DNA of 54,246 bases, from IMG/VR virus record IMGVR_UViG_3300034198_004256, positions 1 through 54,246 of that record. One strand, 5' to 3'. Positions 26,501-33,400 of this stretch are shown here, piece by piece. The first letter of the stretch is position 1; each line of letters begins with the position of its first letter. The notes under the pieces were generated by a model, which worked only from the letters and a program-made list of their open reading frames with translations, searched no databases and was not told the DNA's origin. The position numbers and the translations under genes were made by a program. This stretch comes from a virus.

Positions 26501-26923
26501 GTCATTCAAAATCCTAGGATCTGATATAGTCTTTAAGACTCTTCCGTTACCATTGGTTATTTGAATATCTGTAAGTACTAGATTATTATGCGGTGTTCTA
26601 TCATACACCATATTTACAGGAGAGTTAGAAGGGAAGTATTGGAAGCCAAATGACCAGTTGTCAGGTATCTCTGCAATGACTTCCGCTCCTAATGTTTCAA
26701 AATGTGAAATAGCCTTTTCATAGAATATCATCATAGTCCTGTCAATAAAATTAACAGGTTTACCATCTTTCTTACAGAAGGTTATTGAATTATCCATATT
26801 TTTAAGTATGGATAACCGTGAACCATCTAGCTGCTCACTAATTATTACATATTTAGTAAACAGATTCTGTATAAAGTTTTGACCTTTGTCTTTAAAGATA
26901 TCCTTAAGATTGATAAGAGCCAT
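23555..26923 (-). CDS. Multidomain protein: degenerate ligase-like, NMN adenylyltransferase-like and C-terminal unknown domains
   Basis: A 1,122-residue protein. Residues 1-250 look like the covalent nucleotidyltransferase (RNA/DNA ligase) fold. Motif I reads EQLDGSR, with Gln31 where the lysine nucleophile should be; motif IV is EGIVFKF (213-219). After a helical region come SIFE/S (409-413) and DINE/A (416-420). Residues 432-600 are a NadM/NMNAT-type cytidylyltransferase-fold domain: GRFQPFTEGH (438-447), NPFDEDTQLAMI and VSATKVREAL (564-573). Then LLTFNDFIGENNEPIFE/G (611-628) resembles the leader and site of the neighbouring ligase-like protein. The rest is unknown, with E858, D888 and SSK (897-899) spaced a little like a PD-(D/E)xK nuclease. 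It overlaps the upstream gene by one base. A head-packaged polyprotein is my inference. Confidence 0.75.
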   Translation of the reverse strand: MALINLKDIFKDKGQNFIQNLFTKYVIISEQLDGSRLSILKNMDNSITFCKKDGKPVNFIDRTMMIFYEKAISHFETLGAEVIAEIPDNWSFGFQYFPSNSPVNMVYDRTPHNNLVLTDIQITNGNGRVLKTISDPRILNDWSKKLDVEKPPIIFNGFLDQLQKDRITSYLSTPESELQKQFQTQSFTRFMINILNSGLRTSMLMNDLDKPIEGIVFKFITPGESEVYTARLIDPIFHQHSMNVTTPVNRMANDMYQIAMLDIIEFMEVYDISSIQLNGEAPDERYIELMSIIFNDYIQKNGHKYIGVDFETPDFAKKPEFDINLATIPNERTREILKNSKLNDLFKIIISSFRKFRKNTTPILTKQIVDVLNDIITKIQGKVELMPEENQVLDFNNYLKRSQIENVSSIFESIVDINEALKLNTTERGTKKVNILAGRFQPFTEGHMKVVEQLYKANGLPTFILVVRGTKADPAKNPFDEDTQLAMIGAIQDHNKMVEGAAVIGTAGIDTIYNALRPAYEPVLWGAGTDRLKAYKYQIDKYKEELNALPELDAFEIKRGEEDVSATKVREALKIDDEATFKKMTPKGMHKMYEELKTIIQAVKENELFNLLTFNDFIGENNEPIFEGSAPKKERDEWGTIYDAWVKSTKLTGVKVSAEEGEVLKAIFGGTEVAVENIKAMLTTIGVSEKEYIIEGFAPGDQKPKYSGTFWAYHIKFKKGVTVGGVDYKRGDAIVIVDKTPEKKGGGSAAVIGKKDTTPDKLELAKPGASYPKVEDLIGASKSAINKLKIPAEYKAFAIGLMETIKNNTSNADTYDDINAFMKACISGNQKHSYSIDTKITAGIDQISISNFANDFGEILGAIHLFNVVKDNTSGTVYPSASNAKLVDFYFDGANISSKAGTKGGTASASGFVDRLKIEVDAGVIVPTKDEQYVYDNILLPIVELSSLDFYTDMSNKFLYNKGTGWYYFIQESKLDSNTGVTKSAVIEFLYTLHNNKTKFIKFYTELWKACDNFSSKSLTPESLYEEWDSLSDQVVFSCVMYPLSTMVVKYLNQNYSGPISNLVRLSVDTVQAYLIMEIKKNEMIFIAKDLGTADYHFETKGDTSNAYSSGIGLTSGAVSKR

Positions 26924-28188
26924 TATCTTCCGTATTTAATAATTCCCATTAGTTGGTTAATTGCAGCGAACGTACCAGTTAATTTGTACATACCGCCTTT
27001 GTATTTGAAAACAAGACCTTCAGTAGGTATGATAGACTCTATACCACCGATACGTGCAAGTCTAGCCAATTCTGATTCAACTTTCTCAATCTGCTTAGTG
27101 TCACCATTCAATTTAATGGCTTCAGCTTCTTTTCTAATTGTATCGTGTAGTCTTTGCTTCTCTGCATCAGGTGAAAGAGCTAAAAAGTTAGAAGCGTTCT
27201 TAAGAACAACTGATCCTAATTCTAAGAATAGATCTTCGAACGGTCTGATATTCTCTTTATACTTCTTTTTAACGTCTTCTTTATCGTACTTCTTGATAGC
27301 TTCCATCTCTTCAGGTGATATCATTTTAGCAAGAGCTCTAAGATCTAATGACTTCTTATCATCATAAGCCCATCTCAACACTAAACCATCTTTAATAGCC
27401 TGTTCAAGCTTAGGGAATGATTTGTCTATTTCTTTTCTCCACCACATTTCATGGTATTTAGAAACAGGATCACCCGCTGCAAGCTTAAACTCACTTTGTA
27501 GTTTATCAACCTTTTGCATGAAGTAACCTTTCTTAGCATCGAAGTCCGCTTCTTTAGCAACTTTAAGAGCTTGTGGTGGAATGATTTCAAATACATCACC
27601 GATATGGTTGTTAGCATCCTTAATCATTTTTGCAAGATCTTTTGCTGAAGCATTATCTTCACCTACAATGTTACCTTGACCATCAGTCTTCTTAATACCG
27701 TGGAATTGGATAACATCTCTATCGTAATTGATAACGTTTGAGTTCTTTGAATAGATAAGCTCCATATTCATGAAGTTCATGCCATTTTCAAAGTATGCAT
27801 CTTGTGTCTTTTTAGATAAACCCTCTAAACCTTTAGCTAAATCTTTAGCAGCAAGTGTAAATGTCTCTCTAACCATCTCTGAAGGATGATCTGCAAACAT
27901 AGTGTTAACACCATCAAGGCTTATTGGATCTTTAAGCTGACCCTTATTACGAGCAAACATTGCTTTACCGTCCTTAACAGTGGCAAATATATTTTGACCA
28001 TCGGTCTTTTCAGTTGGATCCTCCTCGAAGTTCAACTCGCCTGTAAGACCGGCTTCAATCATTTTTCTAAAATCATCAAACGTAAGATCAGCATCATCAA
28101 AGGGGTGCATCATATGACCTGCTGCACCGCCTTCGAAAATGGGTTGATACATCTCGTTAACGAATGACTCGAACGATAGTAATTTCAT
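26923..28188 (-). CDS. RNA/DNA ligase-like nucleotidyltransferase with capsid-targeting-like leader
   Basis: A 421-residue protein. The leader MKLLSFESFVNEMYQPIFE/GG fits the capsid-targeting pattern and putative cleavage site at 19/20. The rest carries ligase-superfamily motifs: motif I EKTDGQN with Lys61 as the expected AMP-accepting residue, NMELIYS (motif III, Glu143), EGLVFK (motif IV, 390-395) and YKLTG with Lys402 (motif V). Motif IV and V lie at the extreme C-terminus because of a long helical insertion (about 170-370). Whether it joins RNA, DNA or another substrate cannot be read. It is followed by a paralogue-like domain lacking the lysine in the next gene. Likely a packaged nucleic-acid repair enzyme (inference). 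Confidence 0.75.
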   Translation of the reverse strand: MKLLSFESFVNEMYQPIFEGGAAGHMMHPFDDADLTFDDFRKMIEAGLTGELNFEEDPTEKTDGQNIFATVKDGKAMFARNKGQLKDPISLDGVNTMFADHPSEMVRETFTLAAKDLAKGLEGLSKKTQDAYFENGMNFMNMELIYSKNSNVINYDRDVIQFHGIKKTDGQGNIVGEDNASAKDLAKMIKDANNHIGDVFEIIPPQALKVAKEADFDAKKGYFMQKVDKLQSEFKLAAGDPVSKYHEMWWRKEIDKSFPKLEQAIKDGLVLRWAYDDKKSLDLRALAKMISPEEMEAIKKYDKEDVKKKYKENIRPFEDLFLELGSVVLKNASNFLALSPDAEKQRLHDTIRKEAEAIKLNGDTKQIEKVESELARLARIGGIESIIPTEGLVFKYKGGMYKLTGTFAAINQLMGIIKYGR

Positions 28189-28192
28189 TGTA

Positions 28193-28615
28193 TTATCCTT
28201 TATTTAACATTCCGATTAAAGAACCGTAATCGTCTCCTTTCTTTTTGGCAAGAAGACCATCTGCAACTTCTTTTGCTTTAGCCTCATCGAAATCATCTGG
28301 ATGCTGTTGCTTAAGGATAGTATTTACGTACTCTCTAAACTCATCATCTGACTTAATATCAGCTTCATTTAATTCAGTACCCTTAGAAGCGCCTGCTAAT
28401 TCATTCATAGCATCTGCGCTAAATAATTTCTCTAAAAATGCACCTTTATTCTCTTCAGAAATTTCAGATGGGTTAGTAACATCAAATTCCCTAAGAAGGT
28501 TTTCAAATGCCATTGACATTGATTTTTGTGTTTGTGTTTTTTGCTCAGTCATCTTAGCCTCTGATTGAGATTTAACGTGCTGAGAAAAACTTTCAAATGA
28601 TAGTAAATTTTTCAT
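28193..28615 (-). CDS. Small acidic protein with capsid-targeting-like leader
   Basis: A 140-residue protein of unknown family. MKNLLSFESFSQH closely parallels the leader of the adjacent ligase-like protein (MKLLSFESFVNE). The rest is charged and helical, with an ELNE/A site at residues 81-85 and an Asp/Glu/Lys-rich second half. It may be an internal head or core protein processed by gp21. Starts and ends are unambiguous and it lies four bases from the next gene. Confidence 0.65.
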   Translation of the reverse strand: MKNLLSFESFSQHVKSQSEAKMTEQKTQTQKSMSMAFENLLREFDVTNPSEISEENKGAFLEKLFSADAMNELAGASKGTELNEADIKSDDEFREYVNTILKQQHPDDFDEAKAKEVADGLLAKKKGDDYGSLIGMLNKG

Positions 28616-28629
28616 TTTTCTATTTTTGT

Positions 28630-28914
28630 TTATTTGGGGTTTTCATCTTTATTATCTAAACGGCTTTGCATATAACTATGTACCGTTTCAATATAATCTG
28701 CTGCTGTTGTAATCTTACTTTGAACCCATGCTTCTAGATCTTTTACGTTACCTATAAGATTGATTAACTCGCTTGCATGGTCGATGGTTGTCTTTAATTG
28801 ACCGATTGCCATCTCTTGCTCTTCAGACATATCACCTTTAGCCATATCCTTTGGAATTAAGCTTAAGTCTGCTGTATCTTCTTTTATAAAATCTGAGTAA
28901 TTCTTAACAGGCAT
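28630..28914 (-). CDS. Small helical protein, leader weakly capsid-targeting-like
   Basis: A 94-residue protein, not recognised. MPVKNYSDFIKED partly fits the K-x-Y-x-x-F-I-x-E pattern of T4 internal head proteins. The rest is predicted helical (AIGQLKTTIDHASELINLIGNVKDLEAWVQSKITTAADYIETVHSYM). It is first in the block of putative head-packaged proteins; a TATATA lies 15 bases before its ATG, directly against the uvsW stop. Confidence 0.6.
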   Translation of the reverse strand: MPVKNYSDFIKEDTADLSLIPKDMAKGDMSEEQEMAIGQLKTTIDHASELINLIGNVKDLEAWVQSKITTAADYIETVHSYMQSRLDNKDENPK

Positions 28915-28929
28915 AACAGGGTTTTTTGT

Positions 28930-28935
28930 TATATA
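28930..28935 (-). promoter_or_regulatory. TATATA element before the putative internal-protein block
   Basis: TATATA on the minus strand between the uvsW stop and the ATG at 28914, preceded by TGA as in the element at 1253 (TGATATATA in both). It could mark a late promoter for the following block of genes. Support is only the repeated motif and context. Confidence 0.25.
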
Positions 28936-30435
28936 TCAGAATTTAACCTGCTTAACTGCGTAAGAAAATTTCTGATCTTTATAAATCTTCTGACGTTCTT
29001 TACCGTGCTTATAAAGATAACCTTCCCATCCGTCATAACTAAAGTTATCGACAAAGTCTACAATGGTTAATAATTCTTTGTCTTTATGTAGGCGTAATCC
29101 TCGGCCTATACTTTGTCTAACTATAATTTCAGACTTGAATGATTCAGTAAAGAAGATGTTGTGTATATTTTTAATACTAATACCTGTACTGAATGTACCG
29201 AAGCTAGCAATCAAGATAACATTGTCACGATTCTCCATTTTATCCTTGTAGACATCTCTAACCTCTGCATCTGTACCGCCATCAACATAGTAAATAGGTC
29301 TAGAAAACTTTTCACGTAATAGTTTATAAAGCTTTTGACCGTGTTCAATTCTATGAAAGAGGACGAGACTACTCTTTGTGGACTTACCTATAACATTGGC
29401 TATAAAGTTAAGACGTTCATCATTTTTAACGATGAAGTCTTGCTCCATTTGGAATAACTCCTTTCTATTAGGTGATCTGCTTATATTAGCAAATGCCATT
29501 TTCACCTCTTCTGATGCATAGTCCATTTCAATTACTTGGACTCTACACTTGGTTACAAAACCTTCAGATGCTAAGTAATTTGCGCTAACCTCCGTAATCA
29601 GAGGGCCTGTATAACTCATTAAGGTTAAACGGTCTAATGTTTCTGGTTTTGGAATTGTACCTGAAAGACCAAACCGGTATACAGCATTACTACATTTTTC
29701 TAGGATCTGTTTAATAGACTGGGCTTTCACCTTATGTGTCTCATCTACAATAACCGCATCGAAGTCCTCAAAGTATTCTTTCGGCTTCTTGGATAGTGAT
29801 TGATATGTACCTATCACAAAATTAGATTCAGGTCTAGTTTCCTGACCTGCATATACCTCTTGAAATTTTATTTTAACTGGATTTTCGATGAACCTAGAGT
29901 ATGTTTTGAAATCAGAAACACCCTGTGTAACCAAGCTGACACTAGGCACAATAAACAATACTCGCTTTGAAAGCTGCTTCTGTAATAGATATGAAACTAT
30001 AATATATGAGATAAGTGTTTTACCCGCAGATGTTGCAAGTTCAGCAACACATAATCTGTTCTTAAGAACTTGATATGCTGCATTGATTTGATAAGGTCTT
30101 ATCTCCATATTGAAGCCTGTAAAATGCTCTTTTACCCATATCTCAAACTCATCATATTTAATTGTATTATCAAATAATCTTCTAATACCTTCGATCTCAA
30201 TTTCGTAATTGAATTTCTTACATATCTCGATTACCTCTCTCCATAAACCTGCCGGTATAAAACGATCTTTTATAAAATAAGATACGTTGCCATCCCAGTG
30301 ACCCTGTTTAACAAGCGGATGAAATCTCCATCCGTTTACCTTTCGTGTTAAGCATATCTTTAATTGTTCAATTTCAATTTCAGATGCATTAACTACGATA
30401 AGATATCGGTCATCATCACTTAATTGTAATTTCAT
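28936..30435 (-). CDS. uvsW: Recombination helicase UvsW
   Basis: A 499-residue superfamily 2 helicase, nearly the length of T4 UvsW (503). An N-terminal domain (1-100) precedes the helicase core: motif I ATSAGKT (134-140), motif II DETH (231-234), SGT (motif III), and SFGTFSTGISIKNIHNIFF and RQSIGRGLRLH (motifs V and VI). UvsW unwinds R-loops and branched DNA, switching replication from origin- to recombination-driven. uvsY lies directly upstream with a one-base overlap, as the two genes are neighbours in T4. Confidence 0.95.
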   Translation of the reverse strand: MKLQLSDDDRYLIVVNASEIEIEQLKICLTRKVNGWRFHPLVKQGHWDGNVSYFIKDRFIPAGLWREVIEICKKFNYEIEIEGIRRLFDNTIKYDEFEIWVKEHFTGFNMEIRPYQINAAYQVLKNRLCVAELATSAGKTLISYIIVSYLLQKQLSKRVLFIVPSVSLVTQGVSDFKTYSRFIENPVKIKFQEVYAGQETRPESNFVIGTYQSLSKKPKEYFEDFDAVIVDETHKVKAQSIKQILEKCSNAVYRFGLSGTIPKPETLDRLTLMSYTGPLITEVSANYLASEGFVTKCRVQVIEMDYASEEVKMAFANISRSPNRKELFQMEQDFIVKNDERLNFIANVIGKSTKSSLVLFHRIEHGQKLYKLLREKFSRPIYYVDGGTDAEVRDVYKDKMENRDNVILIASFGTFSTGISIKNIHNIFFTESFKSEIIVRQSIGRGLRLHKDKELLTIVDFVDNFSYDGWEGYLYKHGKERQKIYKDQKFSYAVKQVKF

Positions 30436-30872
30436 TATGCGAGTTCGTTAATGTTTAGCCTATTCTTAATAGCCCATCCAACATTATCTAATGTTTTAAT
30501 ACATTCTTTAAAGTACTCAATTTGTGAAGTTAAAAAACCTATCTGTTTATCTAGTATAGACAAATCTGCTTCAACCATATTAACCTTTTGCTTGTCATTA
30601 AGCTTATAATCGTAGTTGAAATATTCAAGAAACTTATTCTTATATTGTATGTTATATGAAGACTGCCTCTTTTTAAGATTGATATTGATTTTAGCAATCT
30701 GATCTATAATCATGTGGCGATAGCTAAGCATAGTTACCTGTGCTTCAGCTAGGTTGTCAAATTCTCTAATCTTAGAAATTAGATCTACTATTCTATCACC
30801 CCATTCGCTTCTTTGTTTTTCAAGAAACTTTTCAAGATCATTTAATTTTTCTAGCTCTGTTTGGTTTTCCAT
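30435..30872 (-). CDS. uvsY: Recombination mediator UvsY
   Basis: A 145-residue, highly helical protein (T4 UvsY: 137). The C-terminal half follows the T4 pattern: K-x-x-M-x-x-x-D-x-x-[I/L]-x-x-x-x-x-x-[L] ... LDNVGWAIKNRLNINEL (T4 '...IKSRGFAIKHIQDMRAF'). UvsY loads UvsX onto gp32-covered single-stranded DNA. The position next to uvsW and the presence of UvsX and gp32 support the call; sequence similarity alone is modest. Confidence 0.75.
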   Translation of the reverse strand: MENQTELEKLNDLEKFLEKQRSEWGDRIVDLISKIREFDNLAEAQVTMLSYRHMIIDQIAKININLKKRQSSYNIQYKNKFLEYFNYDYKLNDKQKVNMVEADLSILDKQIGFLTSQIEYFKECIKTLDNVGWAIKNRLNINELA

Positions 30873-30873
30873 G

Positions 30874-31089
30874 TTAAAATAATTTACCTTCGGTATCAGC
30901 TTCTTTCCTATAGACTAATACCTTTCTTTTCTTAGTTTTTACTTCGAACTCAGAAATTGTTTTGCCATTATAGCCATAATCCCCTGTAGGTAGATCTTCT
31001 ACAATAAGCTTAAGTTTTGATTTGTCTTTCTCGTGGTCTTGATTAAATTTATCAAGTTCTTCCATGAAGCATATATTATTTTTATACAT
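30874..31089 (-). CDS. Small protein of unknown function between primase and uvsY
   Basis: Up to 71 residues, charged, without recognisable domains (LKLIVEDLPTGDYGYNGKTISEFEVKTKKRKVLVYRKE, a short strand-rich segment). The longest frame starts at 31089 and overlaps the primase end by eight bases. ATG 31065 would give 63 residues and avoid the overlap; I cannot decide between them. It ends one base before uvsY. Confidence 0.5.
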   Translation of the reverse strand: MYKNNICFMEELDKFNQDHEKDKSKLKLIVEDLPTGDYGYNGKTISEFEVKTKKRKVLVYRKEADTEGKLF

Positions 31090-32161
31090 AGAAACTATCT
31101 AAACTGTTAGATGAAAAGTAGTTATTAAGATATTTATATGAGTCTAATTTATTTTTGTAACAAGCTATTATCAAATCGTTAAGGTCTTTAAGCTTTTTTA
31201 TTTCTGTCAGTCTTTGTTCTTTAATAAATTTATCCCATAAGAATACTTCTTTACCCTGTTTAAGTAGATCCCTCATTGCATCTCTACCCGCTTTATCATT
31301 ATCAAACATATATCTGATAGTTGGTATATCTGTAAACTGTTCAACGTTTCTACCGACTGTACATAGGGCTAGGCTATTATTTATAAACTTAGCATCAATA
31401 GGGCCTTCAAATATTGTTACAGGTCTGGTGAAATTAATGTTGAGTATTCCAAATAAAGTGGACACATCATTTAATCTTTGTATATCCGTATCTTCAGGTA
31501 ATTCTAAACCACAAAAATGGTACATCTTTTCTATATTGTAAGTAAGATATTTAGCTGAAGTTTTATTTAGATTACGTATCTGAAAGCCGACTATTCTTTT
31601 ATGATCTGAAGTTAAGTTAAGGATATAAAGTTTTCCGTTACCATATGAAAATTCACCTTCAAATCTATGTAGCAACCTTTCTTTAAGGTAGTCAAAACCG
31701 GGCATTCCACTTCTTATTATTCTAGAGCCTGTTCTTTCTAGGAAAGTTTCAATAGGTATAGCGCATTTATAAAGACCTTCAAATATTTCGTACTTCATGT
31801 TGTTGCGTACGACCTTTGTATTGTTGGTTTTAATAAAGTCTATTACTGCTAAACGTTCACTGCTGTCTAAGCCATTTGGTGTAAAGTCATTGATAAACTC
31901 ATTTAACCCTTTATGGGATTTGCAACCATAGTTATAACAGTGGTAATAAAGAGTGTCCCAGAATAAATTACCCCTCTTCTTTAACATATCAGTTGATCCA
32001 TCACCACAGTAAGGACACGCAAAAGTTAAACGATTATGCATTCGCTTAAGTTTTGTTTTAGGTCCACTACCATGTGTAGTAACTAAAATGTCTTCGATTA
32101 AACCTTCTATTTTATCCTTAAATATCTGGTCTATGGCTATCTTTTTATCCAATGTTGTCAT
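31082..32161 (-). CDS. 61: DNA primase (T4 gp61-like)
   Basis: A 359-residue primase (T4 gp61: 342) that makes RNA primers on the lagging strand with helicase gp41. A zinc-binding module lies at the N-terminus: CPYC (49-52) with HC (74-75) and Cys80. Then come a GFQIRN segment and toprim-type motifs TIFEGPIDA (Glu metal ligand) and YMFDNDKAGRDA (acidic pair). It is the first gene after the gp32 terminator. Confidence 0.93.
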   Translation of the reverse strand: MTTLDKKIAIDQIFKDKIEGLIEDILVTTHGSGPKTKLKRMHNRLTFACPYCGDGSTDMLKKRGNLFWDTLYYHCYNYGCKSHKGLNEFINDFTPNGLDSSERLAVIDFIKTNNTKVVRNNMKYEIFEGLYKCAIPIETFLERTGSRIIRSGMPGFDYLKERLLHRFEGEFSYGNGKLYILNLTSDHKRIVGFQIRNLNKTSAKYLTYNIEKMYHFCGLELPEDTDIQRLNDVSTLFGILNINFTRPVTIFEGPIDAKFINNSLALCTVGRNVEQFTDIPTIRYMFDNDKAGRDAMRDLLKQGKEVFLWDKFIKEQRLTEIKKLKDLNDLIIACYKNKLDSYKYLNNYFSSNSLDSFYV

Positions 32162-32171
32162 ATGGTTAAAT

Positions 32172-32199
32172 TAAAAAAGGGAGCCGATAGGCTCCCTTT
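32172..32199 (-). terminator. Intrinsic terminator after gp32
   Basis: A perfect 10-bp stem AAAGGGAGCC/GGCTCCCTTT with a four-base loop is followed on the minus strand by a T-run. It is the strongest hairpin in the window and isolates gp32 as a single-gene unit. Confidence 0.92.
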
Positions 32200-32214
32200 G
32201 AGATAAGTGTTAAA

Positions 32215-33165
32215 TTAAATACCTAAACCGTCTAGGAAAGAATCTAAATCTTCGTCATCACTTGATTGCTTTGCAGCAGGCGCTGACTCGGCTTTAGGTG
32301 ATTCTTTCTTTGCAATAGGTGCAAAGAACTCATCATCTTCACTAGAACTAGCCTCAAAACTAGATTCAGCCTTTGGTTTAGCATTAACTATAGCATCTAC
32401 TGAAGAACCTCTCGAGCTATAATAAGAAAGGAATCTTTCTACTTTAGCACGATCTTCATCAGTCCATGCTGAGTACTCAAATGTGCTTAAATCTGGAGCA
32501 TCACCAAGTTCTTTAAGAATTGCTTCTCTAGACTCAGGTGTGTTATCTGCAGGTTGACCATTGATAACAATTGGTGTTTTCTTACTTTGGAATTTAGATG
32601 TATCGTAGTTGTTATAGTCACCTTGTTTAGTAACAATCAACTCGAAATTCTTACCTGTAAGTGGGTTAAAGATCTGCGTAGGCTCATCAAAGCTTGGTGA
32701 CATTTCATCATCAATTTTCTGCTTCATTTTAACACCATACTTTAAGATAAAGTAACGACCTTCGTTTTCAGGTTTCTGAGGATCTTTAATAACCTTGATC
32801 AAAGAATAGAATTGTTCTTTTCTTTTAAGCTTCTCAGCCATTCTGCGGTCAGCTGCAGATTCACTATTCTTTAAACGATAGAACGCTTGTTGAATTGGAC
32901 ACTTTTCACCAACTGTAGATGGACTATCAAAGTTTTGACCTTTACCATCTGGGCTTTCTAGCCAATAGGTGAACTTGCGGACAATAGGTTGTTTTGGATT
33001 TTTGATGTTTGGCATGAATCTAATCAATGCCTTGTAGGTACCATCATTACCGTCTTTTGCTTTTGGAGAGTAGAATACACTGTCTTTCTTTTCTCTCTTG
33101 TAAAGATCGATATCACTAACGTTTGTAGAGAAGATATCGAAATCATCTTGAACTTTTTTCGCCAT
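32215..33165 (-). CDS. 32: Single-stranded DNA-binding protein (T4 gp32-like)
   Basis: A 316-residue protein (T4 gp32: 301). The N-terminus (VSDIDLYKREKKDSVFYSPKAKDGNDGTYKALIRFMPN) and the core with PIVRKFTYWLESPDGKGQNFDSPSTVGEKCPIQQAFYRL match the gp32 fold. The C-terminus is a long acidic tail ending DLDSFLDGLGI, the protein-docking tail of gp32. The T4 zinc-site Cys/His set is missing: only one Cys (in EKCPIQ) is seen in this region. It has its own terminator and a 222-base leader, suggesting separate control, as for T4 gene 32, which regulates its own translation. Confidence 0.93.
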   Translation of the reverse strand: MAKKVQDDFDIFSTNVSDIDLYKREKKDSVFYSPKAKDGNDGTYKALIRFMPNIKNPKQPIVRKFTYWLESPDGKGQNFDSPSTVGEKCPIQQAFYRLKNSESAADRRMAEKLKRKEQFYSLIKVIKDPQKPENEGRYFILKYGVKMKQKIDDEMSPSFDEPTQIFNPLTGKNFELIVTKQGDYNNYDTSKFQSKKTPIVINGQPADNTPESREAILKELGDAPDLSTFEYSAWTDEDRAKVERFLSYYSSRGSSVDAIVNAKPKAESSFEASSSEDDEFFAPIAKKESPKAESAPAAKQSSDDEDLDSFLDGLGI

Positions 33166-33212
33166 AATAATAAAATTTAATTTGCCTTTTAATTGCCTGA
33201 TAAAAACTTGTA

Positions 33213-33222
33213 ACTGGCCAGT
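33213..33222. promoter_or_regulatory. 10-base perfect palindrome in the gp32 leader
   Basis: ACTGGCCAGT lies 47 bases upstream of the gp32 ATG, in a non-coding stretch. Together with a TATATA at 33246-33251 it may be part of gp32 control (protein-binding site or small hairpin). No function is shown. Confidence 0.3.
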
Positions 33223-33280
33223 AAACTTGTTAATCAGTTATGGTTTATATATCGTTATAATAGAAAATAGTTTATGAGAA

Positions 33281-33400
33281 ATACGGCTAGCAAGCAATTC
33301 CTGAGGGAAAACTGTAGATGTTGAAACAATCTCGACGGGGCTGTGTAGAATATTTAAGTTCTTTAAATACCTCGGTGGGACCAGACTCTAAGTAGCCAGG
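33281..33400. ncRNA. Candidate structured RNA between RuvC-like and gp32 genes
   Basis: The gene gap 33166-33387 is the longest in the window. Its part next to the RuvC-like gene is visibly richer in G and C than the surroundings and folds on paper into nested helices: GGCTA 33285-33289 with TAGCC 33393-33397; CTGAGG 33301-33306 with CCTCGG 33370-33375 (one G-U); and a perfect 7-bp hairpin 33351-33369 stacked directly on the second helix. The outer helix reaches 10 bases into the RuvC-like gene end. Either strand could form most of it; minus-strand transcription would place it in the gp32 leader. No known RNA family was recognised. Confidence 0.4.

Noticed and set aside
33370-33385. T-box-like GGTGGGACC on the plus strand in the gap before gp32
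   Set aside because: No specifier stem, terminator or downstream plus-strand gene; T-boxes belong mostly to Firmicutes. Probably a coincidence.
33281-33400. Group I intron core in the non-coding stretch
   Set aside because: A few weak resemblances (CAGACTCTAAG) but too short, the paired core elements are missing, and no split exons flank it.
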